NCBI GenBank assembly: GCA_026826555.1
Contig: JAKSZT010018048.1
Location: 237,617-301,616 of the forward strand
Direction of reading: 5' to 3'
Length of the DNA: 64,000 nucleotides
Origin: Tolypeutes matacus
Taxonomy: Eukaryota; Chordata; Mammalia; Cingulata; Chlamyphoridae
Part shown: positions 47,771 to 61,421 of the stretch, one piece after another
Layout: each line of letters opens with the position of its first letter
How positions within the stretch are numbered: position 1 is the stretch's first letter
Notes under the pieces: model-generated
Seen by the model: the letters and a program-made list of their open reading frames with translations, nothing else
Told to the model about the DNA's origin: nothing
The model's database searches: none
Made by a program: the position numbers and the translations under genes

Positions 47771-50632
47771 ATTAAGCAAGTTGAGCAGACTCAGAGAACT
47801 ATTATCTTGAAGATTGGTTTACAAGAAATAGAGGGAAGGAAATAGAGAGCCAACACCTATATGGACTTCATCTATGGTAAGGTGAAAGTGTGTAGTTGTG
47901 TACTGAAGGGATATGACAGGAGAGTAGTGATATTATTGGGTTGGGTGGTGCAGATTTGACAGGTGGTTAAATTGGGGAGGGTGGTTTGGAAGGTCCAGGG
48001 AACTGAGGGGTGGGGTCAGGAGAAGGACCAGGTGAAACCTATGGATTTGCGAGTATGTGGTTGAAAATACAAAAGTGGGAATGCTCTTATGGCAATATAA
48101 CAAGGAAGGGTTACTGGTTTAGGGTGTTGGTTGGGAAGCATTTGGGATAGGGCACATCTGGAGCAGGCTTCTAGGGAGTGTGTGAGTTATCATTTTGTCA
48201 TAATGTGTTGTGTCAGTGGGTGGAAACCCACATAATTAGCAGGATGGAGTTGGACTTCCATACTCGGGAGGACCGATTTGTTCACAAATAGAGAGGAGTA
48301 TCTCGAGATCATGGGTCATTCTTAATAGGAGAGGACAAACCAGTGTGTCAAGAACTCAGTGTTGTTGCATGTAACCATGAATATTGTCATCCAAGGAGTG
48401 AAGCTAGGGGAACACCATGGTCCCTGAGGGGAGGGTAAGGGAGGAATAGAAGAGATCAAACAGGGGGTATTTAGTGAGCAATGGAAGTGTTCTACATGGT
48501 CTTACAATGATGGATACAGGCCATCTCAAATATCATCAAAATTTATAAAAGTTTACTGTCTAAAATGTAAACCATAATGTAAACCATTGACCATATTTAG
48601 TAGCTATGTTTTACTATTTGCATATCATTAATTACAAAGCTACCATCCACATATAAAAATATATTAATATGGAAAAGAGGAAAAGGAGATGATGTTGGCT
48701 ATATGAGAGTCCCCTGTGTTCTGTATGTGACTTTACTGTGACCTAAAATTTTTTGAAAACAAAATGAAAAATAGTAAGGCCCTGGGGAATAAATAGAAGA
48801 AAATGCCACTGAACTGAGAGGACACCAGATATTACAGTGATGAAAGGCAGAATGCCAAAAAAATTTTCAAAAATATCTTAAATTATTTTTAATCTAGTCT
48901 TTTATTTATAGTTTTTTTTTTAAAAAATTATTTATTTTATTTCTTGTATTTAAACTTAAAATTATTATTTCATTTTCTACTGATCATGTTTGGCTATTCT
49001 AATGGTTTCATTTTTTAAGAAGCTTTGGATCACAGAAGGGTTATAACTGGGGCAGGGGAGGATCGTTTGTGTGGGGTGTCAGTGATGGAGTATACATGGG
49101 AGGAAGTTCACCTGGGCATGTATATAAGGTATATAACTATGTTCAAATGATCATGGGGCATTGTCAGAGGGTGTGGAGACTTTCAGAATAACCGAGAGAA
49201 TATTGATTTCCCATCCAGGAGAGCTCTGCTGCAGTCTCTAATTGAGCAGCAACAGTCCCCCAACTGGAGGGACAATGACTGGCAAAGGAGGCTGATCCAT
49301 TGATGGGTGCTTGATATTGATGACTATGCTTATGAGCCTTTGCTCTTAAATTGAAACTGAGCCTAGTGTTGTGGGGTGCCTAAGAGTTGTCTCCTGAGAG
49401 CCTCCTTATTGATCAAATGTGGCCTCTCTCTAAGCCAAACTCAGCATATAAATGCATTACCTTCCCCCCAGCATGGGACATGACTCCCAGGGATGGGCCT
49501 CTCTGGCACTGAGGGATTGCTACCAAGCACCAACTAGCAATGCAACTGGAAAAAGATTTCAAATAAAAGGGGGAAAGTTAAAGACAAATGAGTTTATCTG
49601 GCTAACAGACTTCAATGTGAGTCAGGAGGTCATCCCAGAGATAACGCTTATGCACATCTCAGCAGGATCTCATAGACTGCCAAAGTAGATACTAACCCAA
49701 GTAGTGGGGCTCCCGAGGGCTCTGGAGACACCCATGTCCTATGGTCAGGGCAGATAGCTCTAGTTTGTTTCCCTGCCAGTGGACCCTACTTTGAAGTTTA
49801 TATTCCTGACTGTGACAGACTTGGACTCAATTATGTCTTCCCTAGTCATGACTCATCTGTCTGTTCTATTTAAACCTAAACTTGGTGCTGGAGTTTGTAG
49901 GTGTACATCCAAGAGACTGGAGTCTTTGGGCTGTCCATGTGCCAGCTGGGCTTGGAACCTCTGCAGAGTTGCAACACCTACTCTACAGCTCATTGTTCTC
50001 ACCCGGGACAACTAACAAGGTGATGATGATGGACAATGAACATCTCAAGGAACAGGGAGTGTCTGAAACTGCCAGTAAAATAGTCCTATCTATCTTCCCC
50101 ATGGGATATAAGCCCCCTCTCATGTGGAGGTGGAGTGGACATCACCATCCCAGAATCCTAGGATTGGAGTAAGAAGTATTGACTAGAGTAGACTTACTGG
50201 TATTCTACTGTAGACATATTATGATTCTAACAATGGAAAAAAATACAAAATTGATGTGGACTCAGTGGCCACTGGAAGCTCTGGGGACAGGGAGAGGGAG
50301 AAAAATGAGTAATTTGCAGGCTTTTTTGGGACTTGGGAATCATCCTGAATGACACTGCAATGACAGATATAGGCCATTTCATATCATCACATAACATGCA
50401 GAACTGTGTGGGAGAGAGTGTAAACTACAATATGAACTATAGTCCATGCTTAATGGCAAAACCTCGGGATGTATTTATCAATTGCAATGAATGTGCCACC
50501 TTAATGAAGGATGTTTATGTGGGAGGGTGTGAGAGGTGTGGGGAGTGGGGCATATAGGAATCCCTATATTTTTGCTTAACATTTATGTAATCTAAGTATT
50601 TTTTTAATAATAAAAAATATATATTTTAAAAA
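47771..50632 (+). other. L1 copy D 3' UTR, 2.86 kb
   Basis: Continuous from the ORF2 stop to an A-rich end. The proximal ~1 kb matches the antisense region 57,560-58,524. A central AT-rich stretch (48,760-49,010) and the distal 1.6 kb match 55,822-57,540 and 32,460-34,330 in the same order. So the whole length belongs to one L1 type, not to two neighbouring insertions. A G-rich tract lies at 50,520-50,550. The antisense strand has a 46-codon frame at 49,983-50,123. Confidence 0.8.
50520..50550 (+). other. G-rich, G-quadruplex-like motif near the L1 3' end
   Basis: Begins tgggagggtgtgagaggtgt and continues with gggg-agt-gggg, about 80-110 bp before the end of the element. Equivalent G-rich tracts are found in the copies ending at 3,463, 18,038 and 32,460. 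Folding is inferred only. Confidence 0.55.
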
Positions 50633-52689
50633 GTGTGCTAGAATTACTTAGGGTTACTGTTAGAATTTTACTGTACTCAAACTGTGATCCCAAATTATGG
50701 GAAACACACTCTTAGTAGCACGAACACAGAGCATTTGAATCTTATTTCTGGATAAGAGACAATGTAACATAATGTTAAGTTTTCCAAGTAAGAGTCTTCT
50801 GTAAACCTACACTTACCTAATTAAATAAGCTTAAAAAAATAAATCTCCCAGATAAATCTATAGCACAGGGTTGTCACACTTTGACATCAATGATTTTAGG
50901 TATTTTTAGCAGTTTGTTTTAAAAATAATTAAAAACTGTCCTGGGACCAAATGCAGCTGGAAAATCACCTTTTTAAAAAGATTTTTGCCAAAAAGTGTAA
51001 CAAAAATAGAGGACATCTTAAGTTCCAATAAAACATATCTTGTGTAAATTATCCAAGCCTTAACACATACCTACATAAGAAATATGATTCATCACCTTAT
51101 TTCACACATTCTTCATCCTTTATTAATACTAATAAAGTGCAGTATGCATTTTCATTCCATTGGTGGTTTGACAAATGTATGAAGCCTGTGTGTTTGCAAT
51201 CAATTTGATTTATGAACCACACAATCTCTTTATTGATATTTTCATTTCATGTTTCTTAAATTTGCTTATCTCAAGTTTAGATATGTTTGAAAATGCAAGT
51301 ATAATTTACATGATGAAAAATATGAATTTTACACCCCATAGAAAAAATGAATAAATTGTTTGTAATCTTAGAATTACCCCTTCTCCATGTAGAATCACAA
51401 CTTAGATGATTCTCCTTTGCTTCCTTCTTTATATTATGTATGATCAATTTAGCTCCCTTCAGTTACAATGTATTCCCAGAGATCAGGGATTATGTAGAGA
51501 GGGTAAAAAATCAGAAGACATGAAAGAATACAGATCATCTTCAACTTATCTAGTTGAAATTATTTGCTCTTTACTCTTTACTGTATACTCATTTTATTTC
51601 ATATCCAAAATCAAGCCACAGTCTCTGCTCTCAATATAGTTGTCTCAATGCCACAAATAAAACACGCAAAGCCATGTAAAAATAGTACCTGATTCTATCA
51701 GAAGTCTTTATATATTGTCCTGGGTGAACAAGATGGAGAAATAATTTGTCTTGGGACATCGGGAAAGGTTCCTGTGGGATAAACTATTGAGGAGAACCCT
51801 GAGTTTATTGAAGTTTCTGCAGGTCAATCTTTCAGGTTTAAAATTTCTAAGCAGAGAAGGAACGTCTAACCATGTACCTATGAATTTAAACTGATTACAA
51901 ATAATCTTGAGAGTATCAGGTAGTCACGAATGTCCTTAGGTATCAGGAGACATAAATGTTTCCAGAACTTAGCAGTGACCACATCAATGTGTCTTGGACC
52001 TCTGGTGGGTATTGCAGGAAGTAGAATGGTGGCAGGATGCCTAGATGGGAACAGGGTAGCAGAAAACCCCTTTGTGAACATCAGCAGGGCACCACTTAGG
52101 GGCTTTCTGTGAGATAACCTATAGCACATTTTATGATTAATTAATCATATATTATTAAATTGTCTAACATTGTCACTCACAACCAGAAACATATTCAGGG
52201 CTATTATATTTGGAGAATAAATGCTAATATAAGTGGAACATTTTTTAAAGACAAACAATAAAAACATGAAATCTCATTCGGGCTTTAGTAAGATAGATGG
52301 ATGGATGTATTGATAAATACTTAAAACAATTTCAATCATGTTCTGTCTAAATACAATAGCTAAAGTGAGAAGATTTTTATATCATAACTGAGTGGAGAAT
52401 GAATATTAAAAACACTGAAAATTTACTTCTGAAAGAATCTGTCAGAGTTAATGAATATGAAATCTTTAAAAACACCATCAGATTTATTAATGGAAAAACA
52501 TGTTTGGCATGCAGATATATATAAATTAATATTCATGAATAGAATGTTCAATAGAATGTTGCATACTAAATAAATTTTCCCCCACAGGTCATTCAATAAG
52601 CATTGGTCATAAGCATTGCTTTGGGAGAATTCAAACATTCAAAAAAGAAATTTCTGAAAAACCAATACATTTTTACTTGATATCAAATG
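50633..52689. other. Unassigned AT-rich sequence
   Basis: No recognisable gene or repeat family. Open frames of 60-83 codons have no features that I recognise. Confidence 0.5.
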
Positions 52690-52880
52690 TATAAAATATA
52701 ACAGATTTGGGATTATTATTTTTTTAATTAATAAAATAATATATATTCAATATTAAAAATTGCTCTTCTGGGTTTTGGGGGAGGGAATATGTTAGAGTTC
52801 TTTTTATGGGTTTTACATTAATTTTGCAACTGCCCTGCAAGTTTGAAATTCTTTCAAAATAAAAAGTTTTTTAAAGAAAA
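52690..52880 (+). mobile_element. Possible ancient non-LTR repeat 3' end
   Basis: The order ttttgcaactgccctgcaag, then tttgaaattctttcaaaata and aaaaagtttttt, resembles a widespread old mammalian repeat end that stops in aaaataaaaag. Class not certain. Confidence 0.4.
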
Positions 52881-55821
52881 TGATAAAGTGTACATAATAA
52901 AAGAGACTACAAAAGGCAAATTTTGAGTTAGTGATTCTTTCATAATTATTTCTTCAATATTTACATAATTTTAAAAATTTGGCAAATTATGGGCACAAGT
53001 GGTTCCTGCCTTCAACCCTCCTTGCCCATCCCTAGTTCCACCATTGCTGTGGCAGCTGGATCTGTGCTGTGAGGGCACTGGAGACTGTACCCTAAATGAC
53101 TTTACATGAATGATTGGAAGAGAAGGGTGTGACTATTCCTGGGTTTCACTTCCAGTTTCAGACTCCGCCTATCTCCTGCATGGAGCTCATACTTCCCACA
53201 CAGTCACTCAGGTCCACAGAAAACAGGATCTGACTATGGAACATTATAGTCAAATTGGTCACAATTTTTAGAATTGTGTGGTTTTCAGTTTGCCTTCATG
53301 ACACCAGTGCTTGACATGTGCCTTTGCTTTGGATTTGAAATGAAGAGAGAATCCCGCAAAAACCAGCAGATGATGACCATTGAAATGAAAGACATCTTAA
53401 TTTAATCACCTAAATATAATCTAATCCCCTTTCATTCCACCCCACAGCACACAACTCTCCTAATTTTTCATTTTCCCTCTGCAAATACTGATCACATGAG
53501 TCATCTAAATCCATATAGAATCCTTTTTGAAGAGAACAAAAATGTTTAAAGGAAATATATCATTTTTAATAACAGATTAGAAAAAGAAATACCTTTAACT
53601 TTTTTTTTTTTTTTTTTTAATAGCTTTAACTTTTGATTCTTGAACTGACGAACTGAAACAGGACTTTGACTAGCTGGCTTATTATACGGGGACCACTTAA
53701 GGGTTAATTTACCAAACTTCTAAACCTGGACTTTGGCAATTGAGATAAAAAGTCTTTCTGAAGAAGTGGCTGTGGACTAGTGAGTGTGATTTTAGAAAAG
53801 AATGCTGAGTTGATTTAAATAATTTTTAAAAATCTAAACCTGATGTTTTAATTTTCCAAAAAAATATTTAAAACTACCCTCATTCATTCTGTAAAGATTA
53901 ATGTTGATACCAAATATTTAGTATTAAAAGTTTCTGTTCTAATTGTAAATCCCATCAACAGACATAATATTCAATATCCAACCTACAATGATAATATGGA
54001 AACATTTTTTGTATTAAAAGGGAAAAAATGTTTGCTTCATTTGTGGTAACATCTGTAATTCTGCCAGATTTAAATCAAAACCTGATTGAGTTAAAGATGA
54101 GCAGCAGAATATGAAGAAGGTGGGAGGAGGGACCCTCTATATAAAAAGCACTATATAATTTGATCTCTCTCCTGAACTGAGTTGGCAGTGGAAGCAGCTG
54201 GAGGCCAGAGAAGAACCAAGGAGAGAAGAGTTGAGTCCAGACTTATGTAATTGTTTTTTCACTTCTCAGATTGCTATGAAGCACAGATTTGAGGATGCAA
54301 TTTCCAAAGAATGGAGAAAATTATCACTTCTGCCAACTCAATGCCAGGTTCAGCATGTTCCCTTAGGGATGCTTGGGCACCCTTCTCCAGGAGCAGTTGT
54401 CAAAACCTAGATATCAATATCCAAATAGAATAAATGAATATTCATCATTTTCCTTAATCAAATCACAGGTTAGGCTACTCTAACAGAGATGATTTGAATT
54501 TCCACTATTGACTTCAACCTCTCAGTTGCTGTTATGGATTTTTACCACAGTCGGGTTGGACCATCTGGGAGAATCTAGACCAATGATTCCAATAGAAAAA
54601 AAGTATGACCTATGCATGTAATTATAAATTTTTGTGTAGCCACATAATGAAAGTTTACAAAAATCCTTAATATTAATTTTAATATCCAAAATATTATTTC
54701 AACATGTCATCAATTTTTTAAGTGTTTTTAATGAAATAGTCCACACTCTGTTTTTCTTATTATGTCTTCCAAATCCTGGTCTATTTTACCCTTTCAGCAC
54801 ATTTTAATTCAGTGAATTAAGTCATTGAACATATGAGATGTGTTAAAAGACTGCATGTGACTAGTGGCTTCCCTATTGTACAGCCCAGACTAGACGCTTT
54901 CATCACCTTAGATTAAATTTGAATGATGAATCCTGTCCTTCTTTCCAACTAGCATTTTAATTATCATTATTTCAGGGTCATGAGTTTCACATTTGTGTTT
55001 GTATTTATAATTTATCTTCTTTACTTCATACTATGGGTGGCAGTTTCTCTATGCATGTTACGAGAAAGCCCAAAAGCAAAGAATGGGAATTGGGCATTTG
55101 CAAGGAATCTGTTTCTTGACAACAGGAAATTCTACTATCTTCAAAATGTGGCCTCTGGACTGTGGGTCTAATAAATGGAAAGCTCTTCTCAACCAGCACT
55201 ACACATTTAACTCAACTCCAGGTAACCCTCAATTACACTGAGTAGGGATTTTTCTGAATATGGATATTGGGAACATTTCCTTTTATGACATTATCGATGG
55301 ATCCCATATTTTCACATTCACCAAAATTTCTGCTGTAGAACCACCACACCCATTTTTTTGTTCATGCAAATCCAGTTAAGGATGGTCAAGGCTTCTTGAG
55401 AATCTTCCCTGTGATGAATCTGTGCACTGCCACTGCTCCAATTTAGCCTAAGTAAAGTAAATAAAAGTTGCCACACAACACATTTTTATAAAAAAAAAAA
55501 AATTATAAAAAAATGATTTGTTCTCATAGTTAAATCTTTTCTGCCCATTTCATTCCTGGTAAATAAATACAGTAGAAAAATATGGACTATTTCATGAATC
55601 ATGAACATAAATTAAGTAGATGAATTTGGAAAAATTACATTTCAAATATTTAGTATTGCCATGGTTAAGTTCTATGGGTCTTAGGTTTACAAATCCATTT
55701 CAATAAATGTTATGAACTTTCATATCAATTTCTGAAAATTTTCCTTGTAATTTTCTGTAAGAAACATGTCTGTTCTGGAACTCATAAACAAAATAAATAT
55801 TTTGGATTTTACTCTCCAGAT
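52881..55821. other. Unassigned sequence
   Basis: No gene recognised. A T run lies at 53,602-53,619. A TATA-like tctatataaaaagcact at 54,136 is followed by purine-rich sequence, but no coding exon can be tied to it. Confidence 0.5.
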
Positions 55822-58800
55822 TCTTTCTTTTTTAAATTTTATTTTTTTATTTTTAAAAACTTTAGATTATATAAATATTGCATAAAAAATGTAGGTAATA
55901 CCCATATACCCCACCCCCTCCTCCTACCATACTTTCCCACATTAACAACATCTTTCTTAGTGTGGTACATTTGTTACAGCTAATGAACACATATTGAAGC
56001 ATTGTATTAACCAAGGACTATAGTATACATTATAGTTTACACTTTGCACCACACTATTCTATAGGTTTTGACAATATGTATAATGGCCTTTATCTATCAT
56101 TGCAATGTCATTCAGGACAATTCCAATGTCCCCAAAATGCCCTGTGTTACACCTATTCTTCCCTCTCCCTACTCTTAGAAACTCTCATGACCACTGCCTA
56201 TATATTAATGATACAAGTTCTTCCATTGCTGGAATAATAATAGCTCTAATTTTGTCCATATTTTCATTCCACCCTTATGTTTGTTCATTCCTCAATTTTG
56301 AGAATTTTAGGATGGTGATGCCTACTCTGTTTCTTATTGAGAGGGGTTTAGATCCCATGGGTCAGAGGGATGGAATTGTCTTGCTTTCCATTGTAGATAC
56401 TCTTTCTTTTTGGTATGGGCATTGTCCATCATCATTCTTTTGTTATGTTCTGCTGAGATTCAAGACTCAACCAGCATATAAACAGACTGAAAATTTAAGT
56501 TTCTGGGACATATATTTAATGGATGTAGTGTTAATATTAGGTTCAAATAAAAGGGGCAGAAGGGCCATGTGTAGGAAAATTATAAATGAGTCTAACTCTG
56601 TTACATTGAGGAGCATATATTCCAAAGTAAGGCCAACTGACAGGGTGCTGAATTCCTGAAATTGTCTGCCCTGTCTATAATGTCTGAATTTCTGTATAGC
56701 CCTCAGGAGCCCTGCTGTTTTAAACACTGTTTACTGTGGCAGTAAATGAGATCCTGCTGAGATGTGCATAAGTGTAATCTCTGGAATGACCTCCAGACTC
56801 ACTTTGAAAGCTCTTAGCCATAAAACACATTTGTATTTAATATTTCCCACTTTTGTTCTAGGTCTTTTTCCAAATGCATCACTGCTTGGCACTTGATAAT
56901 CCCTTGACAACATGGAGCTCATCCCTGGCAGCTATGTCCCAAGCGGGAGGGAAGGTAGTTCATTTCTATGCTGAGTTTGGCCTAGAAAGGCCATATATGA
57001 GAAACAAGGATGTTTTAAGAAGGAAACTCTTTGGCAATATATAATACTATGCTAAGTTTCAATTTCACAAGAACAACCACAATTAGCAAAGGCTTTGTGT
57101 AATGATCTGTCTTCCTTTGCTAGGCACTGCCCATGTACTCTAGGGATTCCTGCCACTCAATTAGAGAATGTACCAGGGATTCCTAGGATGGAATTTCAAT
57201 TTTCTTTTGGTTATTGTGTGGTTCTCCACCCACCAAGATAATGCCCCATGACTACATGAATATATTTCTATGCCATAGAGACATACCCCAGGTGTACTCT
57301 TCCCCACACACTTACCCATTACCATCATCCCACACCAGTGATCCTCCTCTGACACAGTTGACTCTCTTGTGATCCAAAACCTCCCCTAAAACAAGGCCAA
57401 AAAAATAAAAAATAAATAATAATAATAATAAATAAAATACAAAAATAAACAATAAAGAAATAAAATAATGTTTTACATTGTGTCTTTCATCACCATAAGA
57501 TCTGTTACCTTTTATGTAGAGTGACAATTTCTTCATGTCTGTTCCTCCAGTGTCTTCTTATTGTTGCTTTATCTTCAAAGAAGCTTTAGGTTTTCAAGAA
57601 CTCACAAAGAAAATATAGGGGATTCCCATATACCCCACCTCTCCCCTTCTCCCACTCTCCCCTATTAATGACATTTTACATGTATATGGTACATTTGTTA
57701 CAATTGATGTACAAATATTGGTCAATAGTTTACATTGTGGTTTACATTTTTCACCATTCACTTTTATAGGTTTGGCCTGTATCCATCATTGAAAGATCAT
57801 GAAGAACAATTTCAAATTCCTAAAAATGCACTATGTTCCATCTATTCTATTCCTCCCCCTCCTCCTTTCAAAACCACAAAGTTTCAAGTTTTGAAAAATA
57901 AGATTCATATTTACATGCAATAATATTGAGGGCTTGACATATTGGTGTGTTTTCTTTCATTAGGGACTGCCTATGTTCTTGAGAGATTATTGTCCATCTA
58001 TTTGAGAACATAGAAGGATCCCCCATTATGAAAGCTTAATATTTTCTTATTTATTGTGGGCGTCTCTACCCACTGAGATAACACTATGACAAGATGAACA
58101 TTTTCATATTCCAGAGAAGCATGCCCCAGGTGTGCCCTATCCCACATATCCCAACATACCCAAAGCTGTGCACAAGTAACCCTTCCCTGCTGTATTTTCC
58201 AAAATAATATTCTCACCATTGTAATTTTAACCACAAACCTAAAAATCCCCAGAGTTCACCTGTTCTTTCCTCCAACCCTCCTCCTGGTTCCATGGAGAGT
58301 CCAACCAAGCCCTATCCCCTTACTTTCCCTCACAATCTATCACCATTGAACCAAATCATTTCACTGAACCACTATCATCCCCAATCAGTGCCCAACCACC
58401 ACCTTCCACCTTAACATAGATTTTGCCCATATTGAGCATTGCTCATCACCCTCTACTCTCTTTCTGTCTCCTGATAACCTATCTTGCACACTCTAGCTCT
58501 ATGAGTCCGCTCAATTTCCTTAAGTCATATCAGTGAGGTCATGTATTATTTGTCCTTCAGTGACTGGCTTACTTCACTGAACATAAGGTCTTCAAGATTC
58601 ATCCATGTTCATCCATGAGTTAACACTGCATTCCTTCTTACAGCTCAGTGATATTACATTGTATGTATATACCACATTTTACTTATACATTGTCTGTTGA
58701 TGGAGGCTTGGGTTGTTTCCAAATTTTGGCAATAGTGAATAATGCTGCTATGTACATTGGCATGCATAAAACTGATCATGTTCTAGTGGGATTGCTGGAC

Positions 58801-61421
58801 CATATGTCAGTTCTATATTTAGTTTCCTGTGGAACAACCAAACTCTCCTCCACAAAGGCTGCATTATTCTATATTCCCACCAGCAGTGGATGATTGTTCC
58901 CTTTCTTCAACATTCTCTTCAATACTTCTAGTTATCTGTTTTTTAACAGTTGCCAATCAGATAGGTGTAAGATTGTATCTCATTGTAGTTTTCATATGCA
59001 TTTCCCTAATAGATAGTGTTTTTGAGCATCATTTCATGTGCTTTTTAGCCATTCATATTGCTTCCTTGGAGAAGAATCTATTCAAATCTCTTGCCCATGT
59101 TTTAAATGTATTTTTTTTTTGTCTTTTTATTTTTCAGATATAGGATTTCTTTATATATGCTGGATATTAGGCCTTTATCAGATGAATGATTACCAAATAT
59201 TTTCTTCCATTGAGAAGGATGCTTTTTCACTTTTTTGACAAACTTCTTTGAAGCATAAAAATTTTTTAAATTTGAGGAGATCCCATTTATCTATTTTATC
59301 TTTCTTTGCTCACGCTTTGGGTGTAAAGTTAATGAAACCATTTCCTACTACAAGATCTTGTATATGCTTCCTTACTTTATCTTCTAAGAGCTTTATGGTC
59401 TTGGCTCTTATATTCATGTCTTTGGTCCATCTTGAGTTAATTTTTGTATAGGGCATAAGATGGTGATTCACTATCATTCATTTGTTTATGGATATCAAGT
59501 TCTCCAAGCACCATTTGTTGACGATGCCATTCAGTCTCAATTGAGTGGTCTTGGTGACCTTGTCAAATATCAGTTGACTGTATATGTGAAGAACTAAATC
59601 GGAATTCTCAGTTCCATAACATTGGTCAGCATGTCTATCCTGTGCCATGCAGTTGTACCATGCAGTTTTGACCACTGTAGCTTTGTAGTATTCTCTAAGG
59701 CAGATAAAAAATACTGTTCTAGTTTATATAGCAATGGTGTTAAATCTGTAAATCAGTTTGGGTAAGATAGGCATCTTAATGATGTTTAGTCTTCTAATCC
59801 ATGAACATGGAAAATTCTTCCATTTGTTTAGGTCTTCTTTGGTTTTCTTCAACAGTGTTATATAGTTTTCTGTGTACAATTCTTTACATCTTTAGTTAAG
59901 TTTATTCCTAGGTATTTGATTATTTTAGTTGCTATTTTAAATGGAACTTTTTTCTTCATTTCCTCCTTAGATTGCTCATTATTGGTATATAGAAATGCTG
60001 CTGATTTTTACATATTGATCTTTTATCCGGCCACTTTGCTGAACTTGTTTATCATCTCTAGAAGCCTTGTTGTAGATTTCTCAGGTCTTTCTATGTATAA
60101 GATGATGTCATCTGCAAATAGTGAAAGTTTTAATTCTTTCTTTCCAATTTGGGTGGATTTTATTTGTTTTACTTGCCTAAGTGGTCAAACAATTACTTCT
60201 CACACAGTGTTAAATAAGAACAATGACAGTGAGCATCTTGTCCTGTTCCAGATCTTAAAGAGAAAGCCTATAGCATTCACCATTGAACATGAGGTAGATC
60301 GAGGTTTTTCATATATATCCTTTATCATGTTGAAAAAGTTTCCTTTGAATCTTTTCTTTTAAAGTTTTCTTTTTATCAAGAACCAAGGCCGTATTTTTTC
60401 ATATGAATATTCTGCATTAGTATAAATGATCATGTGGTTTTTTTCATTCGCTCTGTTAATGTGGTATATTACACTGATTGATTTTCTAACCATTCTTGCA
60501 TACCAGGGATGAAAAACATTTGGCCATGGTATATAACTCTTTGGCTGTGCTGTTGAATACAGTTAACACTTATTTTGCTTAGAATTTTAGCATCCAATTT
60601 CATTAGACAGATTATTTTGCAATTTTCTTTCCTTTTACCTCTTTATGTGTCTTTGGTATTAGGGTGATTTAGGCATCATAGAATGAGTTAGGCACTGTTA
60701 GAACCATTTCGAATTTTTGGAGACATATAAGCTGGATTGGTGTGTGTTCTTTCTGGAATGATGGGTAGAATTCACCTGTGAAACCATCTAGTCCTTGTCT
60801 CTTTTATTTGGGAGATATTTGAAGGCTAATTCAATCTTGTTACTTATGGTTGGTGTATTGAGTTAATCAATTTCTTCTTTTGTCAATATAGGCTGATTAT
60901 GTGTTCAAGAAATGTGTCCATTTCATCTAAGTTATCAATCTTGTTGGTGTACAATATTTTTAAGTGTCCTCTTGTCATATTCTTTCTTTCTGTGTGATCA
61001 GTGGTGATATCCCCTCCCTCATTTTTTATTTTATGTGTGTGTAACTTCTCTCTCTTTTTTCTTTTTTAGTCTAGCTAAGAGTTTGCCAATTTTATTAATC
61101 TTCTCAAAAAAGCAGCTTTAAAATCTTTTTTCTAGTGCTTTTCAGACTCCATTTCATTTATCTCTGCTCTAATCTCTGCTATTTCCTTCTTTATGCAGGC
61201 TTTGTTATTAGTTTGGTGTTCTTTCCCTAGTTCCTCCAAGTGTGCAGTAAGGTCTTTAACTTTTAGCTCTTTCTGCTTTTTAAATATAGGCATTTATGAC
61301 TATAAATTTCCCCCTCAGCACTGCTTTTGCTGTATCCCATAGGTTTTGATATGTTGTGTTCTCATTTTTATTCATTTCAAGGTAGTTACTGATTTCTTTT
61401 GCAATTTTCTCCTTTTACCAC
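55822..61421 (-). mobile_element. L1 (copy E), antisense: ORF2 part and 2.7-kb 3' UTR
   Basis: On the minus strand, ORF2 runs from about residue 260 (61,421, just after the endonuclease) through the reverse transcriptase. The antisense of the FADD box is near 60,085-60,125 (gatgatgtcatctgcaaata). The stop is at 58,525-58,527. The 3' UTR then runs to 55,822, about 2.70 kb, and matches the 3' UTR of copy D block by block. The 5' side is cut by the LTR at 61,422, so the rest of this L1 may lie beyond the provirus, outside the window. ORF2 is full of stops. Confidence 0.87.

Larger units (their letters stand above)
40205..50632 (+). mobile_element. Near full-length L1 (copy D), about 10.4 kb with inserts
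   Basis: All L1 parts are present in order: 5' UTR (40,205-42,480), ORF1 remnant, ORF2 remnant and a 2.9-kb 3' UTR. A SINE (43,476) and an L1 3'-end piece (44,083) are inserted. Without these the element is about 10 kb, longer than the 6-7 kb usual for mammalian L1, mainly because of its long 5' and 3' UTRs. Stops and frameshifts in both ORFs show that it is inactive. I found no exact flanking duplication. Confidence 0.85.

Noticed and set aside
48960..49070. Start of a separate repeat family after the L1 3' UTR
   Set aside because: At first it seemed an inverted or new element, but the same continuation is found in the antisense copies at 34.1-34.3 kb and 57.4-57.6 kb, so it is part of one long 3' UTR.
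54120..54250. TATA-like box with purine-rich downstream sequence resembling a promoter
   Set aside because: No exon, no CpG enrichment and no conserved partner elements. AT-rich DNA produces such boxes by chance.
56105..56659. 184-codon open frame, the longest in the window
   Set aside because: It lies antisense in the 3' UTR of L1 copy E and has homologous frames in other L1 copies. It is not a host gene. The shared frame itself is kept as a finding.
59916..60362. 148-codon open frame on the plus strand
   Set aside because: It is the reverse complement of the L1 ORF2 reverse transcriptase region, including the antisense of the FADD box.
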